Source: Xenoacremonium recifei (Eukaryota > Ascomycota > Sordariomycetes > Hypocreales > Nectriaceae). Taken from it: DNA of 18,360 nt. How positions within the stretch are numbered: position 1 is the first letter of the stretch; every line of letters begins with the position of its first letter. This document shows, in pieces, positions 8,475 through 17,994 of the stretch. Position numbers and translations under genes: made by a program. Where the stretch lies: positions 1 through 18,360 of the forward strand of contig WOFQ01000166.1 in assembly GCA_012184525.1 (NCBI GenBank), read 5' to 3'. Under the pieces are notes generated by a model. It was given only the letters and a program-made list of their open reading frames with translations, was not told where the DNA came from and did not search any database.

Positions 8475-10593
8475 TTACGCCGCTCTTCGCTTGACTCTTA
8501 TTTTAATCCCCCCCTTCACCCCCTAGAGCGCAATATTAGTTATCTTATAACATCAGTTGCCGTAGTGGTGGGTTTAACTGTGGATGGAAGATGAGCCGAG
8601 ACATACCATATTCAAAGCCGCAAGCGGTTCATATGTCTTGCTGTTGTCCGTCAAGATGACGTCAAATCTCTGGATTATAGATGTAGCGATTGAGATTCCT
8701 TCATATGTTGCAAGGGGACGACCCAAACAGCTGCGTGGCCCCGCATTCCAAGAATGATATTCTAGAACGCAGACCGATTAATACATCGCTATACATCTCA
8801 GAAAATCTGAACATAGCACAGAACTTACTGAAAGGACTGTAAGATATGCTGTTTCCATTCCCATCGAGCCATCGCTCTGGTTTGAACTCGCATGCATCGT
8901 CACCCCAGACTTCGGGCATACGAGAGAGAACATAGTTCTGGTAACTAACAATGTCACCCCTACAGATATTTGAGACAAAGGTCAATTTGAATGATCACCC
9001 TTGGGAATTGGACTTACTTTTTTATCTTACGTGGCGGCATGTTCAGCTCAGGCACCGCAGGTAGCACGTCATCCTCGGCCGCCTCCATTTGACCTGCAGG
9101 AGATACCGTATCAAGTCGTACTGTTTCGTCCCACATTGCGTGAGTGAAACGCATTTTCTTCGAAGATCCCAAGTCAGCTATGGAGACTACCAGAAAGAGC
9201 GCAACTCTGACTTACGGATGTATCAGCATACTCCAGATAGCTGTCTTCTGCAATAACTTCACTTGCTTCTACACGGATCATGTTTACAGCATCCAAATGC
9301 TTGTTGTCTTCATGAAAAATCTCTTTCATAAGCCATGAGGTTGAGTAAGCCGTTGTATCGCCTAGAACGAGGTTAAAGGTCAGCGGATTAGCACCCGGAG
9401 TTAAAAAGAAAAGAAAGGAAAAAGCACTAGAAGAAGAAGATAGCTACGTACGACCAGCAATGAGAAATGCGAACACCATGCCACTAATCTCGTACGGGTC
9501 ACTTGTCGATTGCATGAAAAGGTCCAGGAGATCAACACCCTCATCAGCATTGTACTTGTAGCCAGCGGCAACGGCATCCATCCGTTTCTTTACCAGACCA
9601 TCCATCTGTTCATAGAATAAGGTTACAGCGCGGTCAGTGACTTTGTCTTCACCGGAGAGCTTTTCAGTCAGCTTCCAAATAGGGTCACGTCGCCTTCGGT
9701 CAAATACTGTGACATCATTATTAGCATTGAGGTTCCTTCGGCTTCCGTCGTTTGGGATTTCGTGAAGAATAGTTATGGCCCAGAGTCGATACATGGAGAA
9801 TCACGTACAGTGAGTAGCTTTGTCGAAGGCCTCGACGTATTTTGGTATAGATTTCAAACTCTCAGGATTATCGGACATGATGTCTAGTGCAAGCTTGTCC
9901 TCGTGGAACGCGACACGTAGGAAGAGACAAAACATGAAGCGACTCATGAGCTCTTGGAAATCGAACTCGCTGTCAGTTTCGGCCAGCTTGGTCAGAAGTC
10001 GCATGAGTATGTCTAACCAGTAATGGAGAGACTTGGTAATGTGTTTCTCGAAATTTTGTTTGCTGAAAGCCCGAGTCGCAGACTTACGTTGCATCTGCCA
10101 TTCCTTACCGTCAGCGACAAAGATGCCTGACCTGTGGAGCTTGCCGAACACATTTCTAGTGAAAGCACCACGGATGTAATTCTTGCTATTAGTTTTCTGA
10201 ATGTGCTCGAGATATTTCGGGTGATTAATTATATGGAGGCGGAAGTACGGGACGGTAATCTCATATGCGGGGCCATATCTCTGGTAAAGAGAAAACCAAG
10301 CCTTGCAGCTAGCATCGCCTTTCGTCTGAAGATCTTGAGAATTACCCCTAAAGGCCTTTCCTTTGGGCTTTGGTATCCAGTCGCCATTGGCAGACGACGA
10401 CGCCAGGATGCCTCTGCTGCGGTATGTCCAGCAGAACCCTGTTGCCCTTATGTCAGCAGCTGTATATAGTGTCTCGAATGCTTTCCATGCCATGAGTCCG
10501 AATGGCTATGGTTCCAGAGCGAATATTACCTGCGACAGTTATTACAGCAAGGATGACGAAATACTGAACTACCCCGCTGAGTAGAGCGGCCAT
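8475..10593 (-). CDS. Cytochrome P450 (CYP52/CYP86-like fatty-acid hydroxylase clan), 8 exons
   Basis: Exons 10593-10530, 10438-9809, 9706-9452, 9361-9216, 9157-9018, 8959-8829, 8761-8607 and 8522-8475 total 1569 nt, or 522 aa, with all phases matching. Introns are 58-102 nt; donors include GTACGT, GTAAGT and GTATGT, and the last intron shows a TAACTAAT branch. Exon 1 encodes an N-terminal membrane anchor (VVQYFVILAVITVA), so the enzyme should sit in the ER facing the cytosol. Seen: helix C WQMQRK; I-helix AGRDTT (315-320); ExxR as ETVR (376-379); KPERWLD (438-444); heme loop NAGPRSCLG with ligand Cys467; C-terminus KIRVKRRAA. NAGPR-x-CLG with AGRDTT suits the CYP52/CYP86/CYP4-type clan, which often omega-hydroxylates fatty acyl chains; the substrate here is not determinable. 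A GTAAGT lies inside exon 2 (minus strand, 10087-10082) but reads as coding. No lesion was seen. Confidence 0.9.
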
Positions 10594-11421
10594 TATGAAT
10601 CAGACTTGTGTCAACCTAAACGACAGTGAGATTCGAAGACGAGTTTGAGATGGCTGCACTTGAAGGAAAGGAAAACCCGAACGCGCGCTGATAACGCATC
10701 CGCCGTTAGTTCCCAGGTGGAAGATCCCGCTTAAGAGTATTTGATTTGGCCCAGTGCTTTCCTGACACATATCCAGCCACTCTGCTCAAGTCGTACCAAC
10801 CGAAAAGCCCATTAATGTCATAGCTGTCATTGGCTCTGTACCCCGCCAACAGTTGGAAGGCGCTGGCGGAAGCGAAATCGGGGACGGGGGCGAAAGCGGG
10901 GTAACAGCAAATCAATCGATGATCGGGTGAAGGGTAAATGTCAAGCCATGCTGCTTGTAGTTAGGATTGTCCCGACATCCAGTCCCGACGTGACTCTTAG
11001 CTCCGACGCACTTCCTGCATCCCGAAACTCACTTCCAAGAATGATTGCGACGGAATGATGCCGGCTTTGTTGGACAAGCTCCTAAGTCTAGAACCCGTCC
11101 GATTTCTAGTTGCGATTTTGCTAGACGCACATATCATGCTATGAAAGTTGAGTGTACAAAGTGGAGTTTCCATCCACTATCCAACACTACTTGTAGCATT
11201 CCGATCGCTTAATTGCCTCCTATCAAATTTCGTGTCGTTGCTGATCACGCAAATCATAAACGTTGATCACACAAAACATCGACTGCTGTCCCGATGCTAA
11301 ACTACGATTGGGAACTCATGACTTAATCATTACCTTTGCTTGCTTGAATATCCCAACAGCACTGTTCTCGTCATCAAGACTACTATTTCCGCCAGTGTCT
11401 CCCATCCCTGTATTAGTGACT
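10594..11421. other. Divergent intergenic region (P450 / AKR remnant)
   Basis: About 830 nt holding the P450 promoter (-) and the former AKR promoter (+). An imperfect G-rich doublet (GCGAAATCGGGG, then GCGAAAGCGGGG) lies at about 10870-10902. A minus-strand open frame of 69 codons (10915-10706) begins with TTG and shows no known motif. Nothing else was recognised. Confidence 0.45.
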
Positions 11422-11685
11422 ATGGCGCTACCCTAAAAATTCCACCTTAATACGGCGGCCACTATACCGACCCCTGGATTCGGGACGTGGCAAGCTCCTC
11501 CAACCGAAGTAGAGAGGGCAGTCGAAATAGCAATAAGGTCTGGTAATGAGCATATCGATTGCGCAGCCATATATCGCGACGAGAGTGAAGTTGGGACTGG
11601 TATTAAGAAAAGTGGTATTAATCGTGATGACATCTTCATCACAACTGTTCTCGACTGTGGGAATCTATTAGCCACTGCAAAATAG
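11422..11685 (+). pseudogene. Aldo/keto reductase N-terminal fragment
   Basis: Starting at ATG 11422 the frame reads MALP, then a TAA stop at 11434-11436, then about 80 codons that match the start of fungal aldo/keto reductases: TPGFGTWQAPPTEVERAV, HIDCAAIYRDESEVG (which carries the family's catalytic Asp and Tyr) and KKSG-x-NRDDIFITT. The family reduces aldehydes and ketones with NADPH in a TIM barrel of about 300 residues. Here the match stops just after the second barrel strand. The frame then continues without a break into transcription-factor-like sequence and meets TAG at 11691-11693. The Lys, barrel and NADPH-binding C-terminus are absent, so this is a dead fragment. The TAA in MALP could come from a Lys, Gln or Glu codon. 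It is transcribed toward the SDR gene and away from the P450. Confidence 0.76.
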
Positions 11686-12374
11686 TACCTTGACCAGGAG
11701 AGGGGGGCGCCAACACTGGAGTCTATTCAAGCCCGCCTAGTTATTGTACATTCCCTTTTGAGTTCTGTGCGTCCCAACCAAGCCTGGTATACGTTTGGAT
11801 TGGTGGTTCAATTGACGATAGCTATGGGTCTACATCAACGGCGCCCTAGACGAGAGGACTCTTCTATCCTTTACCGAGAAATGAGTTGCCGGGTTTTCTG
11901 GTCAGACTACGCTACTGATAAGTATCTGAGCATTGTCCTGGGCTGCCGACCCTTGTTAATGACGAGGGGATTACAGAACGATATCCATCATCCACCAGTG
12001 ACGAGTGTGGGCCATCTGCAAATGAACATCGTCTCCTTTCACAGGCACAACATGCTCCGTAGTATCTTGCGGATGGAAGCCAAGGAAATTCTCCTGGATT
12101 AAGGCATGCTGTCGTGCTCGTCGGGTGGGTGGGGGTGATAAAGGAAGTTAGTTGTCAGCTTCACCTGAAGAAGAGTAGCTTGGTTGGACTCGAATTAAAT
12201 GTGCACACTCCTAGTAATGCAGAGTGTACAAGGAAACCACACGATTCGACTAGCATCGTCGTTTCGACGCCACCCGGTGCAACACTATCTGCCAGTCTGT
12301 GCGATATCGACTTTGACGATTTTAATGTTGAAGATACGTCGCTATTCTGGCCTGATTTCGATGAGGCCTATTGA
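11686..12374 (+). pseudogene. Zn2Cys6-type fungal transcription factor fragment (middle and C-terminal part)
   Basis: Contains the fungal-specific transcription factor domain (Fungal_trans, PF04082 type): YLDQE, PTLESIQARLVIVH, RPNQAWYTFGLVVQLTIAMG, then RVFWSDYATDKYLSIVLG. After about 11955 the family-like reading moves to the +1 frame (VNDEGITERYPSS, like the NDEDID-x-x-YP region), and near 12060 it returns (MEAKEILLD, stop 12100-12102). A further shift leads to a C-terminal acidic tail in another frame (DIDFDDFNVEDTSLFWPDF) ending at 12374. There is a TAG at 11691-11693 at the very start. The N-terminal Zn2Cys6 DNA-binding domain is missing; AKR sequence sits where upstream TF sequence should be. 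It may once have been a pathway-specific regulator for neighbours such as the P450 or SDR genes, but that is inference. Confidence 0.76.
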
Positions 12375-13628
12375 ACAATGCAATAATACTGCCTTGAAAA
12401 GGTTTTCATTTGGATTTATAAATTCCTAGTGTTCAGAGTTTCTCGGGCTGGGGGAGATGTAGGGAGGCAGCATTTACTAGTTCTTTAGTCTACACACCGT
12501 TGATACCAACCCAATGTCTCCAGGCTCTCTTCCTCTCGATTTCTATCTTATTGAGCGCAACTTCTGTCATTACCGTGAGAGGGCGAAGAGGATTTGGAAC
12601 TATCATGACAGCGCCTTTCCACAAAACATAACACTTGGTAGCTGAGTAGCTAGGTAGTCTATTCTGAGGTGCATAGTGCTGGTCTATATAATTGGGGATT
12701 GCTCACGATCCATGACCGTGAATTGAATTGTGAGTCTTGATGGGTGCCGTGATAGGTATCCGTCTCAACTTTAAAGAGCGTTGTTTCACTGTTGATCTGG
12801 GCGAACGTGAATTAGCGGCTTTGGTGGATAGCATATTTGGCACTGCTTAAATGAGAATGATGCGATGTGCTTCGTGGTTGAGAAAGTAAGTGGATATGTT
12901 AAGCAATTGGACGTCTAAGTGCCTATCCTGCTTTCTCCATGCTAGAGATTGGGATGACTCTCGGTGAGTTCGCCGAACTTGAGGCAGGCGGGGACAAAGC
13001 ACGGTACTTCAGTTCTGCGAAGCACGCAATAGTCAGCACTTCAAACCGACGCTACTGCACCATTTTACGCCAATAGTCCCACACAGGGCTGGCAGAATCT
13101 CGTCTCCCTTATGGTTGTTAGGTCTCACGGTAATACTGCATTCCGCTCTATTGATCAGCCGTATGGGCATTACCAAGCCATTTCCTCATTCCAAGCAGTT
13201 CATTGGTGCGGACGGGCTACACCGACCAAATCTACGTGCGTAGACAAAACCCGCAGCAACGATGTGCCAAACCCACATGGAATTGGAACTTCAGTACCTT
13301 ATCAATAAAGTCTTACGAATCATGTGGAGCTAACAAATCGGTTACAGATTACAGATTAATCGGTAAGCAAAGTATAGAGACAGGCCCAACTACAACACGG
13401 TTGAGTTATTAGTTCAAGCTACGGTTAAATACGATCTCGGGTCAATCCCCCTGGGCAAATAAGTTGACCGATTCTGGGTTTTGTCTCTTCATATCCGTCC
13501 CGAGATATAGAAGAGAATTGACATAAAAGGTTTTGCTTCCCTCTAGAAGTGTTAAAACTTTCCTCGACCTTTTGCTGGCAATCTCACTTCACCTTAGCCT
13601 CAATCGACCTATTCCGGATCTGTACATA
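12375..13628. other. Gene-free stretch upstream of SDR reductase
   Basis: About 1.25 kb. Short open frames exist, for example a 45-codon one from ATG 12941 (MLEIGMTLGEFAELE) and a 65-codon one at 13111-13308, but neither has a family motif or a splice partner. Near the SDR start there are TATA-like elements (about 13505 and the CATAAAAGG near 13521), some 100-125 nt before ATG 13629. No repeats or RNA genes were recognised. Confidence 0.45.
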
Positions 13629-14809
13629 ATGATACCTTCTGATGTCGTTCTCCCCAAAGGCTCGCTCATTCTCGTGACAGGTGCAAGCGGCTTTCTAGGC
13701 TCTGTGATTACAGATCAGTTTTTACACTATGGTTGTAATGTCCGTGGCACGACGAGAGACCCAGCCAAATCCGTATCTGCAACAAACTACTTCAGTAAAA
13801 AGTACGGGGATGGCAGGTTTGAATTTGTCTCAGTGACCAATTTGGATGCAGCAGGAGCCTACGACGAAGCCATCAAAGGTAATTTTCACCATTTTTTTGC
13901 ATTTTGTACGCTAATGCATGTGGGAGGTACTGCCGCTGTTATTCACGTAGCGTCGAACATGAGCCTTAATCCAGATCCAAATAATGTCATCAGGCCCAGC
14001 ATCAAAGGCGTTATCAATCTTCTGAAAACGGCATATTCTGAATCGCGGGTCAAACGTTTCGTCCTCACTTCATCGTCCTCCGCGGCTATCTTAGCAGTAC
14101 CAGGAGTCGAGACCAACGGTGTGCTAGATGCTGATACATGGAACGAAACAGCTGTAAAAGCAGCCTGGGCTGATCCTCCATACACCGCAGAGCGAGCTGC
14201 TTACGTATATGCAGCAAATAAAACTCAAACTGAGCAAGCAGTGTGGAAGTTCTATAAGGACCACAAGGACGACCGTCCCGATATTATTGTTAACACTGGT
14301 TAGTGCCAGAAGAACAGTGTTTATGATTTACTAACCTTCAAAAGTGTTACCAAATATGCTGTTTGGCAGTCCCGTTGCGCAGGAGGGCTATCCATCTTCC
14401 AGTACACTAGTCCCAGACCTCTGGAACGGCTCGGTCACGCCATATCACACTCTACTACCTCCTCGTATGTTCTCAATATTTCCAAACGCTTGGGCATGGC
14501 GACTGATACCAGTCAGAGTACTGTATTGATGTGGGAGATGCTGCGCGACTGCATGTTGCAGGCGCCATTCTCGAGAACGTCAAAGACGAACGGATCTTTG
14601 GTTTCGCCCACAAATATAGTTGGGATCTGATTTTGGATATCTTTCGAAAAATGGCACCCGAGGAGAAGTTCGTAGATAACTTTTCGGGAGGAACAGATCA
14701 GTCGGAGGTAGTGCTCAGAGATAGGGCAGAGGAAATTCTGAAAATGATGGGTCGACCAGGTTGGGTTTCGCTGGAGGATATTATTAAAAATAACCTTCAG
14801 AAATTTTGA
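13629..14809 (+). CDS. Extended SDR: NADP-dependent aldehyde/ketone reductase (GRE2/DFR-like), 4 exons
   Basis: Exons 13629-13878, 13927-14298, 14345-14464 and 14517-14809 give 1035 nt, 344 aa, with phases agreeing. Introns are 48, 46 and 52 nt, with GCTAAT, ACTAAC and CTGAT branch points. The first intron is a multiple of three with no stop, so it could be read through as 16 extra residues; splicing restores KGTAAVIHVAS. Proteins of this type (dihydroflavonol-4-reductase/cinnamoyl-CoA reductase-like, yeast GRE2) reduce carbonyls with NADPH in the cytosol. Seen: Rossmann TGASGFLG (17-24); a basic residue pattern RGTTRDP after strand 2, suggesting NADP; HVASNMS; FVLTSSSSAA with the catalytic Ser among 132-135; and YAANK (Tyr178, Lys182). 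A VGDAARLHVAGA block lies near residue 250. The C-terminus is complete. ATG 13629 fits homologous starts; the frame upstream to 13533 begins with a non-ATG codon. No lesion was seen, in contrast with both flanking remnants. Confidence 0.92.
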
Positions 14810-15539
14810 ATTACACGTCTGTGGTCATTATAACTAGTTATATAACAATTATGCCGGAAGCTGGTGGCGATAAGGAGAGTTTCCTAACCCTGAAATTAAT
14901 ATTATGCCACTGGGTGCTAGTCATTCATCTTCCAGTTGCTAGCAATAGATCCGAAGTTCATGCTGATAGACTTACTTCATGGAAATTTTCTACACGCCGG
15001 TTAAACAATAGATCTCAGATGACTTACCTGGCTCTGCGATATGACCCGGCGTGCTCTTCATAAGCATCATGGCTAGAATTTTCCCCATTTTCCTCGCCGC
15101 TACGCCTGTTTATCCTCCATATAAAGCAACCCTTGTGGCTAAACTATAATGGAGAGCCACATCATTATAGAGGAAGTATGAGGCTTAGTCCCTATTAACT
15201 TTATAAATGCGATATTAAAGTCTTGAGCTTATAGTATAATTGGTTAACCTAAGGATAAGTGAATCAACATCCACAGTATCTCCAATGAAGATTTCTTATA
15301 ATCAGACAAGTATAGTGTCCAGTCATCCGACACCCGCTTCAGAAAGTCAGTATCAAATTGCATCAGTGCTGAATTGACGTGTGTTCTACCTTAACTGTTC
15401 GAAAAAGCTTGTTTTCCCCCACATCTGCTGGGTAAGGAGAGATTAAGACCCCTATCTGTGGTTAGGACAGAGACTTGAGTGACCAACGGTCGGAGTCTCT
15501 AAGCAAAGCAAAGAAGTTTCTCTTTGAGGGAGGTGAGCT
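14810..15539. other. Gene-free 3' region between SDR and TcA-like remnant
   Basis: About 730 nt, AT-rich, between the SDR 3' end (+) and the 3' end of the TcA-like remnant (-). An open frame at 14806-15063 (+) overlaps the SDR stop and shows no motif. One short inverted repeat is listed separately. Confidence 0.45.
15144..15170. repeat. Short perfect inverted repeat (8-bp arms, 11-nt loop)
   Basis: CTATAATG at 15144-15151 is matched by CATTATAG at 15163-15170. It could form a small hairpin or be the remains of a MITE-like palindrome. There is no U-run after it, and no second copy was noticed. Confidence 0.4.
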
Positions 15540-16367
15540 TCATCTGGCCATGAGAAACTCCTTCGAAAGCAACCCACTTTTAGGGAAATCGTTGCGCAAG
15601 TCAAAGAGGGCAATGAGCCCGCCGTTGTTTGCGTCCTTCAGCGTTTTCCGGACTGTACCCACCGCCTGGTCCTTGAGTTGGTTGCCGCCGGCCTTAGAAG
15701 CGTAGCTTATATGCAAGATGGTCTCCTTAATAGACTCGTAGTCGAAGTGTCGGAACTCGGCTGGGAATTCCAGGTTCCATTTCCTATAGCGCCTGCCCCT
15801 TCGAAGGGGAGAAAGCGGTCATCATTGAAGTTGAACTGAAACTGACCCGAGTCTTCGACACATCGACTTATGGCAATGCTCTCAATTGAGATGTTGACAC
15901 TATGAAAAGCGTCGGGGACTCGTTGGGCGTACTGGCTTGAGTTCTTGACCACCGCCTTAGTTCTCCAGAAGGTGTAAGTGCATTTGGTCCCCGAGGCAGG
16001 AGTTGTAACACACTTAACTGAGGCTGAGACGGATTTATTCCATCGGAAGTACTGACCGGGAAATTCCAAATTGTATGCCACCTCGGGATCTCGAAGGTGG
16101 CATTACCCGTCTCGCGAAGGAGGAAAACTGAAGCGGCTGCAGCTCACGAAGTGAGAATCGCTTAGAGATTTCATTGTCATACGACTTGGCTATCAAATAG
16201 GCTTGCTCGATCCTCTTGAGGTCCAGATCCAGAGCTTCGGCACAGCCCAGTCCGCTCCGGCCGTCGTCCCAGTACCCGTACTGGATGCAATTGAGGGTAT
16301 TGTCACCATGCCCGAACTGGAATGATTTCTCAGCCATTTGGGCACAGCGCTCGCTTTTCTTGGCCAT
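15540..16367 (-). pseudogene. Tc-toxin A (TcA/TcdA-like) C-terminal fragment, frameshifted
   Basis: On the minus strand from 16367, about 275 codons in three frames match the C-terminal region of TcA subunits of bacterial insecticidal toxin complexes, the part that carries the TcB-binding domain. Recognisable blocks include IQYGYWDDGRSGLG, EALDLDLKRIEQAYL, DDRFLPFEGAG, and near the end FDYESIKETILHI and ALFDLRNDFP. Full TcA proteins are around 2000 residues or more, so nearly all of the pore-forming and receptor-binding parts are missing. Reading frame is lost near 16120, near 16085 and near 15783, each consistent with a small indel, and the last frame ends with TGA at 15540-15542. An ATG lies at 16367, but the homologous sequence simply begins there, so it is a truncation point. 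Such genes are native to bacteria; related sequences have been noted in some fungi, so horizontal transfer followed by decay is the likely history. It is not functional as it stands. Confidence 0.84.
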
Positions 16368-16489
16368 ACGTTTTCAGAAATATTCGTGAGTTAAGCGTTA
16401 CAAGAAATATGATTCTCGTGACTAAGAAGCTATTTATCAACAGAGGATCATAGGTATTCAATCACAAATATAATACTATGATATGTATG

Positions 16490-17983
16490 TTAAGCACTCC
16501 AGCTCCGTAACGTCTTGTCCTCTTCCAGTACCTTCATATCTCGCTCATTCAGCATTACAGCAAACTCAATCTTCTCGATGACCTCTCCATCTAGAGAATC
16601 TACTCTCCTTTGTCTCGGTAAAGCCAAGACCATGCCGTCAATATAAGGCATGTATGGGATCCTCACAAACCACGGCTTGCCCCCCAAACTGGGCCCGAAA
16701 TCACAATCGTACATTCCCAGGTTTGCCCAGCTCGTATATGTCAGATCCAAACAATGAGACGAGTTCCACCCGGGCCCAACATCCTCAACGTCATCGAGAT
16801 GCTCTGCAAACGCCACAATCTCGCCGATGTGAGTGGCTGTCACAGCGGACGTCGCTGTGGCGATGGCGCTGATAACCGGTTCCATGAGCGATAGGTCTGC
16901 ATCTGATGCGCAAGCCAAGGCATCTTCAGCAATGCTCTGCAGCTTCGTAGCAGGAAATTCGACCACCTTCAGCATAGTCACGTTCCCTAAGCAGGACTTG
17001 GTCGACGCTGGGGGCTTTAATCTCGAGCGCGCATTAATTGCAAAGCCAATCTTCGATTTAGCAGATTCTGTCACGGGTGCGAGTCCATCGCGACGCATGC
17101 GCTCGAGCCGAATGCGTGTGATGGACAGCCACATGGCAGCACCCAAGACATTGTTGACCGTGAGTAACTTGGCGGGGACAGAGCAGCTCATGGCTTGCTT
17201 GACCTCCTGTAGCTTGGCGCTTGAGAATGTAAAGATCTTCGCGGCGCACTTGATTGGCTGTCCCGGAACATTGGTCGACACAGACACTGCAGCAGAATTG
17301 AGAGATCGAAGACCATATTCCGGATGTCGAAGTAGAAGATCCTCAAGCTTAAGTTCCGGCTCCGTCTTTGCGAAATACCCGCTGGCATCCCGTAGCCACG
17401 ACTCTCTCTGGTAGAGTTCCCCAGGATCGAGTAACATCCTGCCAATAGAACAGTCCGGCTCGTCTCTAATGCAATCGCCCAAGTACTTGAGAAATAGGCC
17501 CATTCCCGTCCCATCCATGACGACGTGGTGGGCGCAGAAACATAGTATCAACCCCCCTTCCAAGCGTGTAGCTCCGATCACGATGGCCGGGGCTTTCGCT
17601 CCTGGGGTCTGGTAGTCGATAAGCGTTGGTACAGGAGAGAGGCCATCTTGAAAAACAGATAGCGGCGCTTTGTTCGAATTCAGTGCTTCGAAGCTTGGTA
17701 GGGGCACTGGAGCGGGAGTCTCGACCACAGTCGGTACCGGGTCCAAGCATGACCACGATAGCGAGAGCTGGTTGCGCGGGTGGCAGCTCTCGAGAGACTT
17801 ATGAACGAAACCCTTAAGAAATGGAAGAAGGGAAGTGGCCTTTGCCAAGCCCTGGTTAAGGCTTTTCACAGCACTTTCGAATTCATCTGTCTTGTAGACA
17901 AGAAACAAAGTGGTATAGATCCTTGGCATCAGCTGATCCACGGGAGACAGCTTGCAAGACCCGTCATGATATAATTGCGACAT
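16490..17983 (-). CDS. TRI101/BAHD-like O-acyltransferase (transferase family)
   Basis: A single exon of 497 aa. These enzymes move an acyl group from acyl-CoA to an alcohol or amine; fungal relatives include trichothecene 3-O-acetyltransferase and acetyltransferases of alkaloid clusters. Seen: an N-terminal KLSPVDQLMPRIY (11-23), a hallmark of this subgroup; HHVVMDG with the catalytic HxxxD (His153, Asp157); a second-domain block KIGFAINARSR-x-KPP; and DCDFGPSLGG (426-435), the DFGWG-like structural motif in a diverged form. The length fits the family (about 450-510 aa). I chose ATG 17983 because its CCGCCATGTC context is strong and it places SPVDQ near residue 13. The frame stays open to an ATG at 18091, but that extension contains a 10-bp tandem repeat. 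It should be cytosolic. Natural substrate and cluster membership are unknown. No lesion was seen. Confidence 0.9.
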   Translation of the reverse strand: MSQLYHDGSCKLSPVDQLMPRIYTTLFLVYKTDEFESAVKSLNQGLAKATSLLPFLKGFVHKSLESCHPRNQLSLSWSCLDPVPTVVETPAPVPLPSFEALNSNKAPLSVFQDGLSPVPTLIDYQTPGAKAPAIVIGATRLEGGLILCFCAHHVVMDGTGMGLFLKYLGDCIRDEPDCSIGRMLLDPGELYQRESWLRDASGYFAKTEPELKLEDLLLRHPEYGLRSLNSAAVSVSTNVPGQPIKCAAKIFTFSSAKLQEVKQAMSCSVPAKLLTVNNVLGAAMWLSITRIRLERMRRDGLAPVTESAKSKIGFAINARSRLKPPASTKSCLGNVTMLKVVEFPATKLQSIAEDALACASDADLSLMEPVISAIATATSAVTATHIGEIVAFAEHLDDVEDVGPGWNSSHCLDLTYTSWANLGMYDCDFGPSLGGKPWFVRIPYMPYIDGMVLALPRQRRVDSLDGEVIEKIEFAVMLNERDMKVLEEDKTLRSWSA

Positions 17984-17994
17984 GGCGGAATATA

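Noticed and set aside
8701..8985. P450 C-terminal part as a frameshifted fragment lacking a heme loop
   Set aside because: Splicing out 8828-8762 restores NAGPRSCLG, and the later intron 8606-8523 leads to a normal C-terminus.
6271..12978. Shared palindrome GTTCGCCGAAC at 6271-6281 and 12968-12978 as a regulator binding site
   Set aside because: An 11-base match between two places in 18 kb is expected by chance, and neither lies at a clear promoter.
12941..13078. Small frame MLEIGMTLGEFAELE as a possible gene
   Set aside because: Only 45 codons, no recognised family, no splice partner and no promoter evidence.
6157..15162. Shared 12-mer GTGGCTCTCCAT (6161 area, and opposite strand near 15150) as dispersed repeat
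   Set aside because: The match does not extend beyond about 12 bases and is within chance expectation.
15475..15705. Plus-strand open frame over the TcA-like remnant
   Set aside because: It is the antisense shadow of the minus-strand fragment and has no motif of its own.
16833..17414. Long plus-strand open frame of 193 codons inside the acyltransferase
   Set aside because: Antisense shadow of a strongly supported coding frame that carries HxxxD and DFG motifs.
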